Below are positions 9,477 through 18,100 of a stretch of DNA of 64,000 nt, in pieces. Within the stretch, counting starts at the first letter, position 1. Every line of letters begins with the position of its first letter. The translations under genes and the position numbers were made by a program. The stretch comes from Phycisphaeraceae bacterium (lineage in GTDB: Bacteria; Planctomycetota; Phycisphaerae; Phycisphaerales; SM1A02). The DNA lies in assembly GCA_019636735.1 (NCBI GenBank), contig JAHBWY010000001.1, positions 372,001-436,000 of the forward strand, given 5' to 3'. Under the pieces are notes generated by a model that was not told the DNA's origin, searched no databases, and was given only the letters and a program-made list of their open reading frames with translations.

Positions 9477-10991
9477 TCAAACGAACTTCAGCCGTCGCGT
9501 GGCGAGCGCGAGCATCCGCAGGAGAAGCATGCCGTGGCGCCAGCGGCTGATGTTCGTCGTGCCATAGACGCGATTCTGGTATCGGATCGGCAGGTCGACA
9601 ATGCGCAGGTTGAGCTTCGATGCGCCGAAGATGAGGTCGAAGTCGCCGAAGGGATCGAACTCTCCGAAGTAGGCGCGATTCGCCGCAAGACGGTCGTAGT
9701 TGTGTCGGGTCAGCACCTTCGTACCGCAGAGGGTGTCCTTGATGGGCTGGCCCAGCACCCAACTGAACGCCAAAGCGAAGAACTTGTTCGCGACCAGGTT
9801 CAGGAAGCGCATCGCCTCATCCTGCATTGGATAGACGAGTCGCACACCGTTGATGAACTCGCCGCGGCCCTCGGCGATGGCGTTGTAGAAGCGCCGAAGG
9901 TCGGCGGCGGGAACGGTGAGATCGGCGTCGAGGATCATGAGCACATCGCCGGTGGCCGCCGCGAAGCCGCAGCGCACCGCATCGCCCTTGCCGCGCCCGG
10001 GCTGGCGCAGAAGCTTGATGCAGCGCTCGGGGAAGTCGGGCACCGTGCGCTCGAGCGTCTCCCAAGTGTCATCGGTGGAGTTCCCTTCGACGAAGATGAT
10101 CTCCGTGCCTGCGCCGATCTCGGGAATCTCCTCGCAGAGCCGTCGAATGTTGCCCGCTTCGTTACGGGCCGGCACCACCACCGTCACACGCATCGATTTC
10201 TCGGCAGGCTTGGGCGCCGGACGAGCGATGAAGAAGTTCGCAAGACATAGGTGACGAAGCGGCCAGAGCCGGGCGAGCACGCGATTGGTGATCTGCTCGA
10301 CCAGCGGAATCGGAAGGGGGCAGAGGATCTCGTTGAAGGAGCGGAAGCACTCGAAGCCTTCAAGCGCAAGCAGGTTCCTGACATCGTTCGGGTCAAGCCA
10401 GCTTCGACCGAGGCGCGGGCGTGCCAGCTTCAGCTTCCGCGCCGCAGCCAGTGGCGCCTGCCAGAGTCGGCTGTAGCTGTTGATGATGACACGCGTGCCG
10501 GAGTGACAGAAGCGCCGCACTGCGGCGAAGACCGCCTGCACATCCCAGAGGTCGACGAGCAGGTCGGGAATCAGCACGAAGTCGAAGGACTCCTGCCCGA
10601 TCGACTCGAGTTCGTCGTAGGACGGCACGGTCTCAAATCGCAGCCCGGGGTGCCGATCGCGCGCCCGAGCGACAGCCCCCGACTCCATGTTCACGCTCAC
10701 GCCGCGAGCGGGTTCAAGATGCGGAAGCAGCGGCGCATCGCCGATCGAGAGCTCCAGCACGGAGGCACCCCGCGGCACCAGCAGTCGGTAGAGGCGGACG
10801 ATCTCGCGCTGGTAGTAGCTCGGGCGTCGGCGCGGCTCCTCGCCACCCGAGCGCTGCGCCGACATGCGGCGAAGCTCTTGGAGATAGGCGAGCCGCTGTG
10901 CCTGCGGCGATGGATTCTCGATGCTCGCGAGGCGGCGACCCTCGCTGCTCGGCAGGGAGTGGGCGCCGTGATCAGACACGGTAGTAGTCAC
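9477..10991 (-). CDS. methyltransferase / GT2 glycosyltransferase fusion
   Basis: A 504-aa two-domain cytoplasmic protein. Residues about 60-230 look like a class I SAM methyltransferase: a [12 protein letters not shown] motif I, an acidic [12 protein letters not shown] motif, and a C-terminal helix region. From residue 268 a GT2 domain begins ([16 protein letters not shown]), with DAD near ILDADLTVP, resembling DPM1-like polyprenyl-phosphate glycosyltransferases, but without C-terminal membrane helices. The start is GTG at 10991 inside the end of the epimerase gene (20-bp overlap). Such MT-GT2 chimeras may make a polyprenyl-phosphate sugar for the GT-C enzymes here; that link is inference. 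The methyltransferase half could also be catalytically degenerate. Confidence 0.85.
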   Translation of the reverse strand: MTTTVSDHGAHSLPSSEGRRLASIENPSPQAQRLAYLQELRRMSAQRSGGEEPRRRPSYYQREIVRLYRLLVPRGASVLELSIGDAPLLPHLEPARGVSVNMESGAVARARDRHPGLRFETVPSYDELESIGQESFDFVLIPDLLVDLWDVQAVFAAVRRFCHSGTRVIINSYSRLWQAPLAAARKLKLARPRLGRSWLDPNDVRNLLALEGFECFRSFNEILCPLPIPLVEQITNRVLARLWPLRHLCLANFFIARPAPKPAEKSMRVTVVVPARNEAGNIRRLCEEIPEIGAGTEIIFVEGNSTDDTWETLERTVPDFPERCIKLLRQPGRGKGDAVRCGFAAATGDVLMILDADLTVPAADLRRFYNAIAEGRGEFINGVRLVYPMQDEAMRFLNLVANKFFALAFSWVLGQPIKDTLCGTKVLTRHNYDRLAANRAYFGEFDPFGDFDLIFGASKLNLRIVDLPIRYQNRVYGTTNISRWRHGMLLLRMLALATRRLKFV

Positions 10992-11979
10992 GGTACCACT
11001 CCACGAAGCGCCGCACGCCCTCTTCGACCGTCACGCGCGGGCGATAGCCGATGTCACGCTCCAGCGCCGTCACATCGGCGTAGGTGTCGGGCACATCCCC
11101 CGGCTGAAGGGGCAGCATCTTCTTTTCCGCCGTACGCCCGAGGCAGCGCTCAAGCGTCTCGATGTAGACGAGCAGATCCACCGGCTGGCTGCATCCGATG
11201 TTGTAGAGACGCCACGGCGCACTGCTGGTGGCGGCGTCGGGTGCCATGGGGTCGAAGGCCGGGTCCGGCGCGGCGGGTCGATCGAGCGCGCGCACCACGC
11301 CTTCCACGATGTCATCAACGAAGGTGAAGTCGCGCCGATGCTTGCCGTAGTTGAAGACCTCGATCGGTTCACCCGCGAGGATCGCCTTCGTGAACTTGAA
11401 GAGCGCCATGTCGGGGCGCCCCCACGGGCCGTAGACGGTGAAGAAGCGCAGCCCCGTCGTCGGAAGTCGGAAGAGATGGCTGTAGCTGTGCGCCATCAGC
11501 TCATTCGCCTTCTTCGTCGCGGCGTAGAGGGAGAGCGGATGGTCCACATTGTCCTGCACGCTGAAGGGCATCCGCGCGTTGGCGCCGTAGACCGAACTGG
11601 TGCTCGCGTAAACGAGATGCCGGATGCCGTGATGACGGCATCCTTCGAGTACATGAAGCGTGCCGACGAGATTCGAGTCGATGTAGCTGTGCGGGTTCTC
11701 GACCGCGTATCGCACTCCCGCCTGCGCGGCGAGGTGAACGACGGTGTCGAACTTCTCCTGCGCGAAGAGCGACTCCATGCCCGCGCGGTCGGCGAGGTCC
11801 AGTCGAACGAAGCGGAAGCCCGGCTTGGGCTTGAGACGCGCGAGTCGCGCCTCCTTGAGTGAGGGGTCGTAGTAGGGGCTGAGATTGTCGAGGCCGACGA
11901 CTTCGTCGCCGCGATCGAGCAGTCTCTGGGCGGTCCACGATCCGATGAAGCCGGCCGCGCCGGTGACGAGCACCTTCAT
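10972..11979 (-). CDS. UDP-glucuronate 4-epimerase-like SDR
   Basis: Extended short-chain dehydrogenase (335 aa). It has the NAD-binding TGAAGFIG motif at residues 6-13, the Ser-rich ASTSSVYG segment, and a YxxxK catalytic pair at Tyr152/Lys156 ([11 protein letters not shown]). [16 protein letters not shown] and [20 protein letters not shown] are characteristic of UDP-GlcA 4-epimerases, which convert UDP-glucuronate to UDP-galacturonate for polysaccharide synthesis. The 3' end overlaps the start of the methyltransferase/GT2 gene by 20 bp. An upstream UDP-glucose dehydrogenase is not in the window. Galacturonate would be a suitable substrate for the AsnB-type amidotransferases, but this is inference. 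Confidence 0.88.
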   Translation of the reverse strand: MKVLVTGAAGFIGSWTAQRLLDRGDEVVGLDNLSPYYDPSLKEARLARLKPKPGFRFVRLDLADRAGMESLFAQEKFDTVVHLAAQAGVRYAVENPHSYIDSNLVGTLHVLEGCRHHGIRHLVYASTSSVYGANARMPFSVQDNVDHPLSLYAATKKANELMAHSYSHLFRLPTTGLRFFTVYGPWGRPDMALFKFTKAILAGEPIEVFNYGKHRRDFTFVDDIVEGVVRALDRPAAPDPAFDPMAPDAATSSAPWRLYNIGCSQPVDLLVYIETLERCLGRTAEKKMLPLQPGDVPDTYADVTALERDIGYRPRVTVEEGVRRFVEWYRDYYRV

Positions 11980-12012
11980 GCGGCGGATGGTAGCGGAGCG
12001 CCGCGGCGCTCT

Positions 12013-14010
12013 TCAGTGTGAGAGGTGACCGTGGGCGGCGGCGGCGGTTCTCGGTGCAGGAGCGTGCCCGGCTGGCGCGTGCATGCGTCGGAGCCAGAGC
12101 TCCAGCACGAGCAGCGGCCAGAGCCGATAGATCGAGAAGTTCTGTGGATCGGCCTGGCGCTGCACCAGCGTCGAGAGGTTCGAGCGATCGACGAGCGCGG
12201 CCACCTGGCCATCGCCCGAGAGAAGGAGATCGCGCGCCATCGCCACGAGTGTCGGGGCGCTCCAGGCGTTTGATGGAAGGCCGAAGCCCATCTTGCGGCG
12301 CCGCATCCATGACTCGGGCAGGTATCGACCGGCGAGGGTCTTCAGAATGCGCTTCGTTTCATCGGGCGGGCGCCAGCAGCTCTCTTCGCTCAATCCCATC
12401 GCGAAACCCGCAACGGCCTTGTCGAGCAGCGGAGATCGCACTTCGAGCGAGTGTCGCATGCTCATGCGATCGACCTTGGCAAGAACGGCACCCGGCATGT
12501 AGGTGTTGGCGTCGAGGGTGCGCATTCGATGGAGCAGCGGATGTTGCGATCCGTCGAGCAGGGCGCGCCACTCCGCCAGCTCCTCGGCGATCGGCGCGGG
12601 GATCGAGCCGATGAGCGGTGTGATCTCCTCGGGCATCCAGATGAGCCAGCGCGGCGAGAGGTAGGCGTCCGCCGGCGACGACGCGTGGCGTCCCCGGAGC
12701 ATCGCGATGACCTTCGCGCGCCAACGGGCGGGACCGAACCCCTGTTCGTTGATCGTGTCGCGATAGCGACCGTAGCCGCCGAAGAGCTCGTCGCCACCAT
12801 CACCCGAGATGGCGACAGTCACGAACTGCCGGGCGAAGCGGCAGAGAAGCCAGGTCGGAAGGCAGCTCGAATCTCCGTTGGGCTCGTCGAGCTCACCGGC
12901 GATCTGCTGGACGAGTTCCACCGCATCGGGCTCGAGGACCTCGTCGCGATGCGTGGTTCCGAGGAGTGCGGCCGTTTCCCTTGCGAACTCGTGTTCCGTG
13001 TCGCGCGTTCCGCCGAACCCGATCGAGAAACTGTCGATCGGGCGGCCGAGCTCCTTGCGGATCATCGCGACAACCAGCGAGCTGTCGACGCCTCCGGAGA
13101 GAAAGGCGCCGAGCGGCACATCGCTCATGAGCCGCTTCTCGACTGCGGCGAGCAGCAGCGTGCGAAGGTGCTCAACCTCATCGGCCTCAGAGAGCCCGCT
13201 TGGTCGGCGCAGCGGGCCGACGGCCTCGAAGCGCCAGTAGCGCTGCGACCGGATCGCCGGGGCTGGAGTGGCGCGAACACCTTCAGATCGCGGCGCGGAC
13301 TCGGCGACCGACGCGCCCGACACCGCCCCACGCTCGGCAAGCATGGGAAGGTCGATGAGCGCGTAGGAGCCCGCCTCGAGCTTGTGGACTCCGCGCCAGA
13401 TGGAGCGCGGCGCGTGCACATACTGGAGCATCAGGTACTCGGCGAGCGCGTCGCGGTCGACCTCACCGCGGAATCCCGGGAGCGCTTGAAAGCAGTGAAG
13501 CTCGCTCGAAAAGGCGAGCAGGCCGTTTTCGCACGACCAGTACAGCGGCTTCTTGCCGAAGGGATCTCTGGCGAGCAGGAGGCGACCCTCGCGTCGATTC
13601 CACGCGGCGAAGGCGAACATGCCATCGAGTTGATTCACCTTCGCTGCGATCGACTCGGGCGCCATCGACTCGAAGAGGTGCGGCAGCACCTCGGTGTCGG
13701 AGCGGCTCCGGAAGAGGTGTCCCTGCCGCTCAAGCTCCGCGCGCAGCGGCTGGAAGCCATAGATCTCGCCGTTGAAGACGACCTGGACGGTGCCATCTTC
13801 GTTGCCCATGGGCTGACGCCCCTCGGGCCGCAGATCGATGATGCTCAGGCGCCGGTGACCGAGCGAGACTCGGCCATCGGGCGAGGTCCAGACGCCCGCA
13901 TCGTCGGGACCTCGATGGAGCATGCCGTCGCGCATCGCGATGCACATCGCTTCGAGGCGCGCTGCACCGAGTGAGCCTTGAAGATCAATGATGCCGTTGA
14001 TGCCACACAT
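12013..14010 (-). CDS. asnB: asparagine synthase-like glutamine amidotransferase (copy 2)
   Basis: A 665-aa AsnB-type enzyme with the N-terminal nucleophile (MCGINGIID), HRGPDDAGVW, FNGEIYGF, the synthetase P-loop FLSGGVDSSLVVAM and ISGDGGDELFGGYGRY. The N-terminal half has an Ala/Ser/Arg-rich insert near residues 215-250 that the other two copies do not share. It lies between the Wzt gene (18-bp gap) and the epimerase gene (33-bp gap) on the same strand, which suggests a role in amidating a sugar acid destined for ABC-dependent export. Its sequence differs clearly from copies 1 and 3, so the three are not recent duplicates. Confidence 0.92.
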   Translation of the reverse strand: MCGINGIIDLQGSLGAARLEAMCIAMRDGMLHRGPDDAGVWTSPDGRVSLGHRRLSIIDLRPEGRQPMGNEDGTVQVVFNGEIYGFQPLRAELERQGHLFRSRSDTEVLPHLFESMAPESIAAKVNQLDGMFAFAAWNRREGRLLLARDPFGKKPLYWSCENGLLAFSSELHCFQALPGFRGEVDRDALAEYLMLQYVHAPRSIWRGVHKLEAGSYALIDLPMLAERGAVSGASVAESAPRSEGVRATPAPAIRSQRYWRFEAVGPLRRPSGLSEADEVEHLRTLLLAAVEKRLMSDVPLGAFLSGGVDSSLVVAMIRKELGRPIDSFSIGFGGTRDTEHEFARETAALLGTTHRDEVLEPDAVELVQQIAGELDEPNGDSSCLPTWLLCRFARQFVTVAISGDGGDELFGGYGRYRDTINEQGFGPARWRAKVIAMLRGRHASSPADAYLSPRWLIWMPEEITPLIGSIPAPIAEELAEWRALLDGSQHPLLHRMRTLDANTYMPGAVLAKVDRMSMRHSLEVRSPLLDKAVAGFAMGLSEESCWRPPDETKRILKTLAGRYLPESWMRRRKMGFGLPSNAWSAPTLVAMARDLLLSGDGQVAALVDRSNLSTLVQRQADPQNFSIYRLWPLLVLELWLRRMHAPAGHAPAPRTAAAAHGHLSH

Positions 14011-14028
14011 GGGATCGCAGGAGATGCG

Positions 14029-15468
14029 TCAGAGCGATGGGGCGCCCATCAGTTCGAAGCGATAGGTGACTTCGAGGTCGACCTTGCAGGCGTGATAGAT
14101 GCGCGGATTCTGCGTGACTCGAAAGACGAGCGCATCATGCCGATAGTCGTACTTGTAGCCCTCGGAATCTCCGAGACCGTAGCTCAGCAGGTAGTCGCCG
14201 GCGCCCAGAAGATTGTGCAAGTCCATGACGACGCGGAAGACCTGGCCCGCCTGCATGGGCGGAGGCGGGACTTCCAGCAGTTGCGTGTCGGTGCCGTGGA
14301 TCTCGACGCCGCGCGGGTCCTTGATGTAGAAGCTGGCGACGAGGTCGGTGATCTCGCGGTGGCAGACGGCCGTCATCTCGAAGCGCACGCGCTCCCCGGG
14401 ATGGAGCAGCGTCGTGGGGCGGCCATCGGGACCGATGATGGCGCAGTCGACGATCTCCACGCGGCCATCTCCGAACTTGAAGGGTGAGACATCGCCCGTG
14501 GGCGTGGAGGTCGGGGCGGCGGTTGACGCTGCGTCCGTCGAGGAGACCGCTGCCGCGCCGGCGGCACTCGCGGCGCCGCCCTCATCGGGAGACACCTTCT
14601 CGAGCGCGGCCGTCGGCGCCGCTTTGGGAGATGCGGCCTTCGGCTCGATGCCCGCGCTCTCCTCGAGGGCGCCGCGCTCACCGAAGAGCATCCGGTGGTA
14701 TTCGTTGGCAACCACGCGTGGCGTGTCGTTGATCACCACGCGCCCGCCATCGAGCAGCACGGCGCGCGTGCACAGGGTGACGACGGCGTTGGTGTTGTGC
14801 GAAACGAGAAGAATCGTGCGGCCTGCGGCCACCATCTGCCGGAATCGATCGGTGCACTTGCGCTGAAATCGAGCATCGCCCACAGCGAGCGCCTCATCGA
14901 CCACAAAGACATCAGGATCGACGCTCGCAGCCGTGGCGAAGGTCAGTCGCGCCTGCATGCCCGTCGAGTAGGTCTTGAAGGGCTGGTCGATCACGCGCGC
15001 CAACTCGCTGAAGTCGATGATCGACTCCATGCGAGCCTCAATCTCCTGCCGTGACATCCCGAGGCACATGCCACCGAGGATGATGTTCTGTCGCCCCGTG
15101 AACTCGGGATGAAAGCCCGTGCCCAGTTCCAGAATGCCCGAGATCCGGCCGTGAATCTGGACACGACCCGAGGTCGGCGCCATCGTCCCCATGAGGATCT
15201 TGAGCAAAGTGCTCTTGCCGGCCCCGTTGCGCCCCATGATGCCCACGACCTCGCCTCGTCGGATGTTCAGCGAGAGATCACGCAGCGCCCACGCCTCGAT
15301 GTGCGCCTTGCGTCGCAGAAGGAGCTCGATGAGCAGATCGCGCGGGCGCGGATAGACGCGGTAGCACTTCGAGAGACCCTCGATCTCAATGATCGGCGAG
15401 GAGTCCTGCGGTGGCGGCGGCATCAGCACGGTCGCGTGCGAGGTTCCGGAGGGCGTGGCGGCGTTCAC
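14029..15468 (-). CDS. wzt: O-antigen ABC exporter ATP-binding protein with C-terminal glycan-binding domain
   Basis: Nucleotide-binding subunit (479 aa) of a Wzm/Wzt-type exporter. Walker A GRNGAGKST is at residues 79-87, with the characteristic LELGTGFHPEFTGRQN segment, the signature YSTGMQARL and Walker B VFVVDEALAVGD. After an Ala/Ser/Pro-rich linker (about 280-335), a beta-rich Wzt_C-type domain follows (about 345-479), which in known systems reads the capped non-reducing end of the glycan before export. I chose GTG 15468: GGAG lies seven bases upstream and the codon overlaps the permease stop as GTGA. A longer frame upstream lies inside the permease gene and is unlikely to be used. Confidence 0.93.
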   Translation of the reverse strand: MNAATPSGTSHATVLMPPPPQDSSPIIEIEGLSKCYRVYPRPRDLLIELLLRRKAHIEAWALRDLSLNIRRGEVVGIMGRNGAGKSTLLKILMGTMAPTSGRVQIHGRISGILELGTGFHPEFTGRQNIILGGMCLGMSRQEIEARMESIIDFSELARVIDQPFKTYSTGMQARLTFATAASVDPDVFVVDEALAVGDARFQRKCTDRFRQMVAAGRTILLVSHNTNAVVTLCTRAVLLDGGRVVINDTPRVVANEYHRMLFGERGALEESAGIEPKAASPKAAPTAALEKVSPDEGGAASAAGAAAVSSTDAASTAAPTSTPTGDVSPFKFGDGRVEIVDCAIIGPDGRPTTLLHPGERVRFEMTAVCHREITDLVASFYIKDPRGVEIHGTDTQLLEVPPPPMQAGQVFRVVMDLHNLLGAGDYLLSYGLGDSEGYKYDYRHDALVFRVTQNPRIYHACKVDLEVTYRFELMGAPSL

Positions 15469-16268
15469 AGGTGTTCTCCGAAGCCGACACGCAGGCGCTC
15501 GAAGACGAGCCTGCCGAAGATGAACGCGGCACACGCGAGGATGGGAAGAATCACCCACGACGCCGGATGCTCAATGCGCCCGAAGTAGAGAAGGTCCTGC
15601 GAGCACCAGACGAGATAGCTGAACGGATTGAGATAGAGCAGCCATCGGACCCCAGGCCAGAGGCGATCGAGCCACTCCGGCAGGTAGAGCACCGGGACCA
15701 GGAAGAGACCCGCGGTCACGAAGAGCTGCACGAACTCCTTGATGTCGCGGAGGTAGACCGCAAGCGACCCGAGCAACAGCGAAATGCCGGTGAGGAGCAC
15801 CAGTTGCAGGACCAGCAGCACCGGCAGAAGGAGCACGGTCGGCGGAATGTGACCTCCGCGCCAGATCATCCAGCCCAGAAGCAGCAGCAGCGCCACGCCC
15901 TGGCTGGTCATTGCGGCGAGCACCGCGCGGACCGGGAGCAGATCGATGGGAAAGACGACCTGCTTCACGAGATTGGCGTTCCCCACGAAGACGCCGGGGC
16001 TTCGCGAGAGCGACTCGGCCACCGCCAGCCACGGGACGAGTCCCGCCAGGATGTAGGTGACATAGTCGCGGGGCATCTCCACGGAGATCGCAATGCGGCT
16101 CGGGAAGACGATCGCGAAGACGAAGACATAGAGCGCCACCAGGAAGAACTGGTGGGCCATCAGCCAGAGCCAACCAAGGGCGCTGCCTGCATAGCGCTCG
16201 CCGAATTCGCGCTTCAGGAGTTCCCAGAGAAGAGCGCGGTGGCGATGAATGATGGAGATGAACGCCAT
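15465..16268 (-). CDS. wzm: O-antigen ABC exporter permease
   Basis: ABC-2-type permease of 267 aa with six predicted helices. The N-terminal KREFGERYAGSALGWLW segment, which is typical of Wzm/TagG permeases, and the terminal LNPFSYLVWCSQD region support the call. Together with the coupled Wzt gene it would move a complete undecaprenyl-linked glycan across the inner membrane. ATG 16268 fits the family length; the frame continues upstream for 34 codons but those would enter the divergent promoter region. It is the first gene of the leftward operon 9477-16268. Confidence 0.92.
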   Translation of the reverse strand: MAFISIIHRHRALLWELLKREFGERYAGSALGWLWLMAHQFFLVALYVFVFAIVFPSRIAISVEMPRDYVTYILAGLVPWLAVAESLSRSPGVFVGNANLVKQVVFPIDLLPVRAVLAAMTSQGVALLLLLGWMIWRGGHIPPTVLLLPVLLVLQLVLLTGISLLLGSLAVYLRDIKEFVQLFVTAGLFLVPVLYLPEWLDRLWPGVRWLLYLNPFSYLVWCSQDLLYFGRIEHPASWVILPILACAAFIFGRLVFERLRVGFGEHL

Positions 16269-16294
16269 GCGGTCCGCACCGCCCGGTGCGTGAA

Positions 16295-16310
16295 GCCGAG
16301 TATATTCGGC
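16295..16310. promoter_or_regulatory. dyad GCCGA-GTATAT-TCGGC in a divergent intergenic region
   Basis: The 152-bp space between the divergent starts of wzm (16268) and the GT4 gene (16421) contains a perfect 5-bp inverted repeat flanking GTATAT. It includes a TATATT/TATACT element that could serve as a -10 box on either strand. No convincing -35 element was found. It may be an operator or simply the core of overlapping divergent promoters. Confidence 0.3.
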
Positions 16311-16420
16311 GGCGCTGCCCCTCCGTGGAGCGTGCGTGGAGGCGACGGCGAAGGGACCCTGCGCGGCCACGGTGGACGCGGACCAAACGCCCGTCGTCGT
16401 GGCGGGCGCGGACCTCAGCG

Positions 16421-17935
16421 ATGCATGTGTACGACCGATTCTTCTTCCCGCGCGGCCCGCTCCTTCGCCGCGCGGCGCGCTGGGGAATCAACACCATGCG
16501 TCGCGTCGCGCCGGGGTTGGCCGATCGACTGGCGCCACTGCGTCGGGTGCTGTTGAAGCGCGTCTACGACGATCCGAACTTTCAGAGCGAGTCGGCGGAG
16601 CAACTGGTCTCTCGACCGCAGGCCGAGGTCCAGACCGCGAGCAAATCAGAGTCCGCGCGAGTGCGTGGGGAAGAGGCGGTGACGGCCGTTCCGTCGGTAC
16701 CGAAGAAGTCGCTTCGTGACCTCTCCATTGTTCACATCATCGGCAGCCTTCAGGCTGGAGGCGCCGAGCGGCAGGTCGTCTACACGCTCGCAGGGCTCCG
16801 CGCCCGTGGGTACCGCCGCGCCGAGTTGATCGTCACCCAGGGTCTGGAGCGCGACAAGGGGCACTACCTTCCTTCGCTCCAGAAGGAGGGGGTGCCGGTG
16901 ACCATCTCCGGGAGAGTGATGGATCCCGCGTTCGAAGCGCGCGTGCGCGAGGCTCCGGAGGTCGTTGAGCGCGTGCGCGGCGTTCCCGGATTCCTTCGCC
17001 CACAGGTGCCCGATCTCGTCGGTGAGTTGCTCATTCGGCGCCCGGCCATCGTCCATTGCTGGCTCGATCACACAAACCTCTGGGGCGGGATCGCCGCTGC
17101 CATCGCGGGCGTTCCATCCATCATTCTCAGCACGCGCAATGTGAGCCCGGTGCACATGCCGCACCTGCGTGAGCCGTGGTTTGAGCAGTGGTACGGCGTT
17201 CTGGCCGCTCGCCCCGGCGTCACCTTCGTCAACAACTCACAGGCTGGCGCGCTCGACTACGCGCAGTGGCTCGGCCTTCCGCCCGAGCGTTTCCGAGTGA
17301 TCCTCAATGGCGTGGACTTCTCCCATCTGGAGGTGCCTCCGCCTTCAGTTCGAGCGCAGATGCGGCGTGATGCAGGCATTCCACCGACCGCGCGGCTCCT
17401 CACCGGCGTCTTCCGCATGGCTGATGAGAAGCAGCCGCTCACCTTCGTGGAGGTGGCGGAGAAGGTGCTCGACCGAGTGCCCGAAGCTCATGTCGTGCTC
17501 GTCGGGACAGGTCGACTGGAGCGCGATGTTCGTCGGCGCATGCGAGGCTCGCGCCACGCGTCGCGCATGCACCACCTTGGTCGTCGCAGCGATGTTCCTG
17601 CGATTCTCGCCGAGAGCCACGCCTTTCTTCTCACCTCCAAGGCGGAGGGGACACCGAATGTGCTCCTCGAAGCCCAGCACCTCGGTGTGCCCGTCGTGAC
17701 CACGGCGGCCGGAGGCGCGGGCGACGCTATTGACGATGGCGTGACCGGAGTGGTGCGACCGATCGGTGATGTCAGCGGACTCACCGAAGCGGTGGTGCGC
17801 CTCTTCCACGACGCCTCGTGGCACCGCGAGTTGGCTGCATCGGGGCCTCGCCGCGTCGCCGAGCGATTCGGACTCGATCGCATGATCGAAGAGACTGAAG
17901 CGCTCTATTCGGATTTGCAGGGCGCGACGGATTAG
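16421..17935 (+). CDS. glycosyltransferase family 4
   Basis: A 504-aa GT-B glycosyltransferase, about 110 residues longer than the other GT4 proteins here because of an N-terminal basic extension (residues about 1-100). The catalytic part begins near residue 105 with HIIGSLQAGGAERQVV and ends with the GT4 donor domain: TSKAEGTPNVLLEAQ carries the E-x7-E element, followed by VPVVTTAAGGAGD. ATG 16421 is chosen because the upstream frame encodes only Arg-rich sequence over the divergent promoter. The TAG stop (17933-17935) lies in the first unit of a tandem repeat, so the last codons are repeat-derived. Confidence 0.88.
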   Translation: MHVYDRFFFPRGPLLRRAARWGINTMRRVAPGLADRLAPLRRVLLKRVYDDPNFQSESAEQLVSRPQAEVQTASKSESARVRGEEAVTAVPSVPKKSLRDLSIVHIIGSLQAGGAERQVVYTLAGLRARGYRRAELIVTQGLERDKGHYLPSLQKEGVPVTISGRVMDPAFEARVREAPEVVERVRGVPGFLRPQVPDLVGELLIRRPAIVHCWLDHTNLWGGIAAAIAGVPSIILSTRNVSPVHMPHLREPWFEQWYGVLAARPGVTFVNNSQAGALDYAQWLGLPPERFRVILNGVDFSHLEVPPPSVRAQMRRDAGIPPTARLLTGVFRMADEKQPLTFVEVAEKVLDRVPEAHVVLVGTGRLERDVRRRMRGSRHASRMHHLGRRSDVPAILAESHAFLLTSKAEGTPNVLLEAQHLGVPVVTTAAGGAGDAIDDGVTGVVRPIGDVSGLTEAVVRLFHDASWHRELAASGPRRVAERFGLDRMIEETEALYSDLQGATD

Positions 17936-18089
17936 CGAAGCGCGGTCGACTTGCGAGGCGCGGCCGACTTGTCAGGCGCGACGGATCTGCGAAGCGCGGT
18001 GGGCTTGCGGGACGCGGCCGACTTGCCAGGCGCGACGGACTTGCGAAGCGCGGTGGGTTTGCGAGGCGCGGCCGACTTGCCAAGCGCGG
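17923..18089. repeat. 18-bp tandem repeat with 54-bp higher-order period
   Basis: Nine consecutive 18-bp units starting at 17923, 17941, 17959, 17977, 17995, 18013, 18031, 18049 and 18067, plus a partial tenth. They fall into three sub-types in the fixed order A-B-C, repeated three times: A begins CGCGACGGA, B begins CGCGGT, C begins CGCGGCCGACTTG. This gives a 54-bp super-unit. The first A unit contains the TAG stop of the GT4 gene, where the two later A units read CTG and TTG. The array fills nearly the whole gap to the convergent ligase-like gene at 18101. Confidence 0.9.
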
Positions 18090-18100
18090 AGTCAGGCCGT

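Noticed and set aside
9307..9567. 86-codon frame starting at the stop of the GT-C-like gene (GTGATG)
   Set aside because: It has an attractive coupled start but no ribosome-binding site, no recognisable motif, and its second half overlaps the well-supported GT2 domain on the other strand. The 166-bp convergent gap is otherwise empty.
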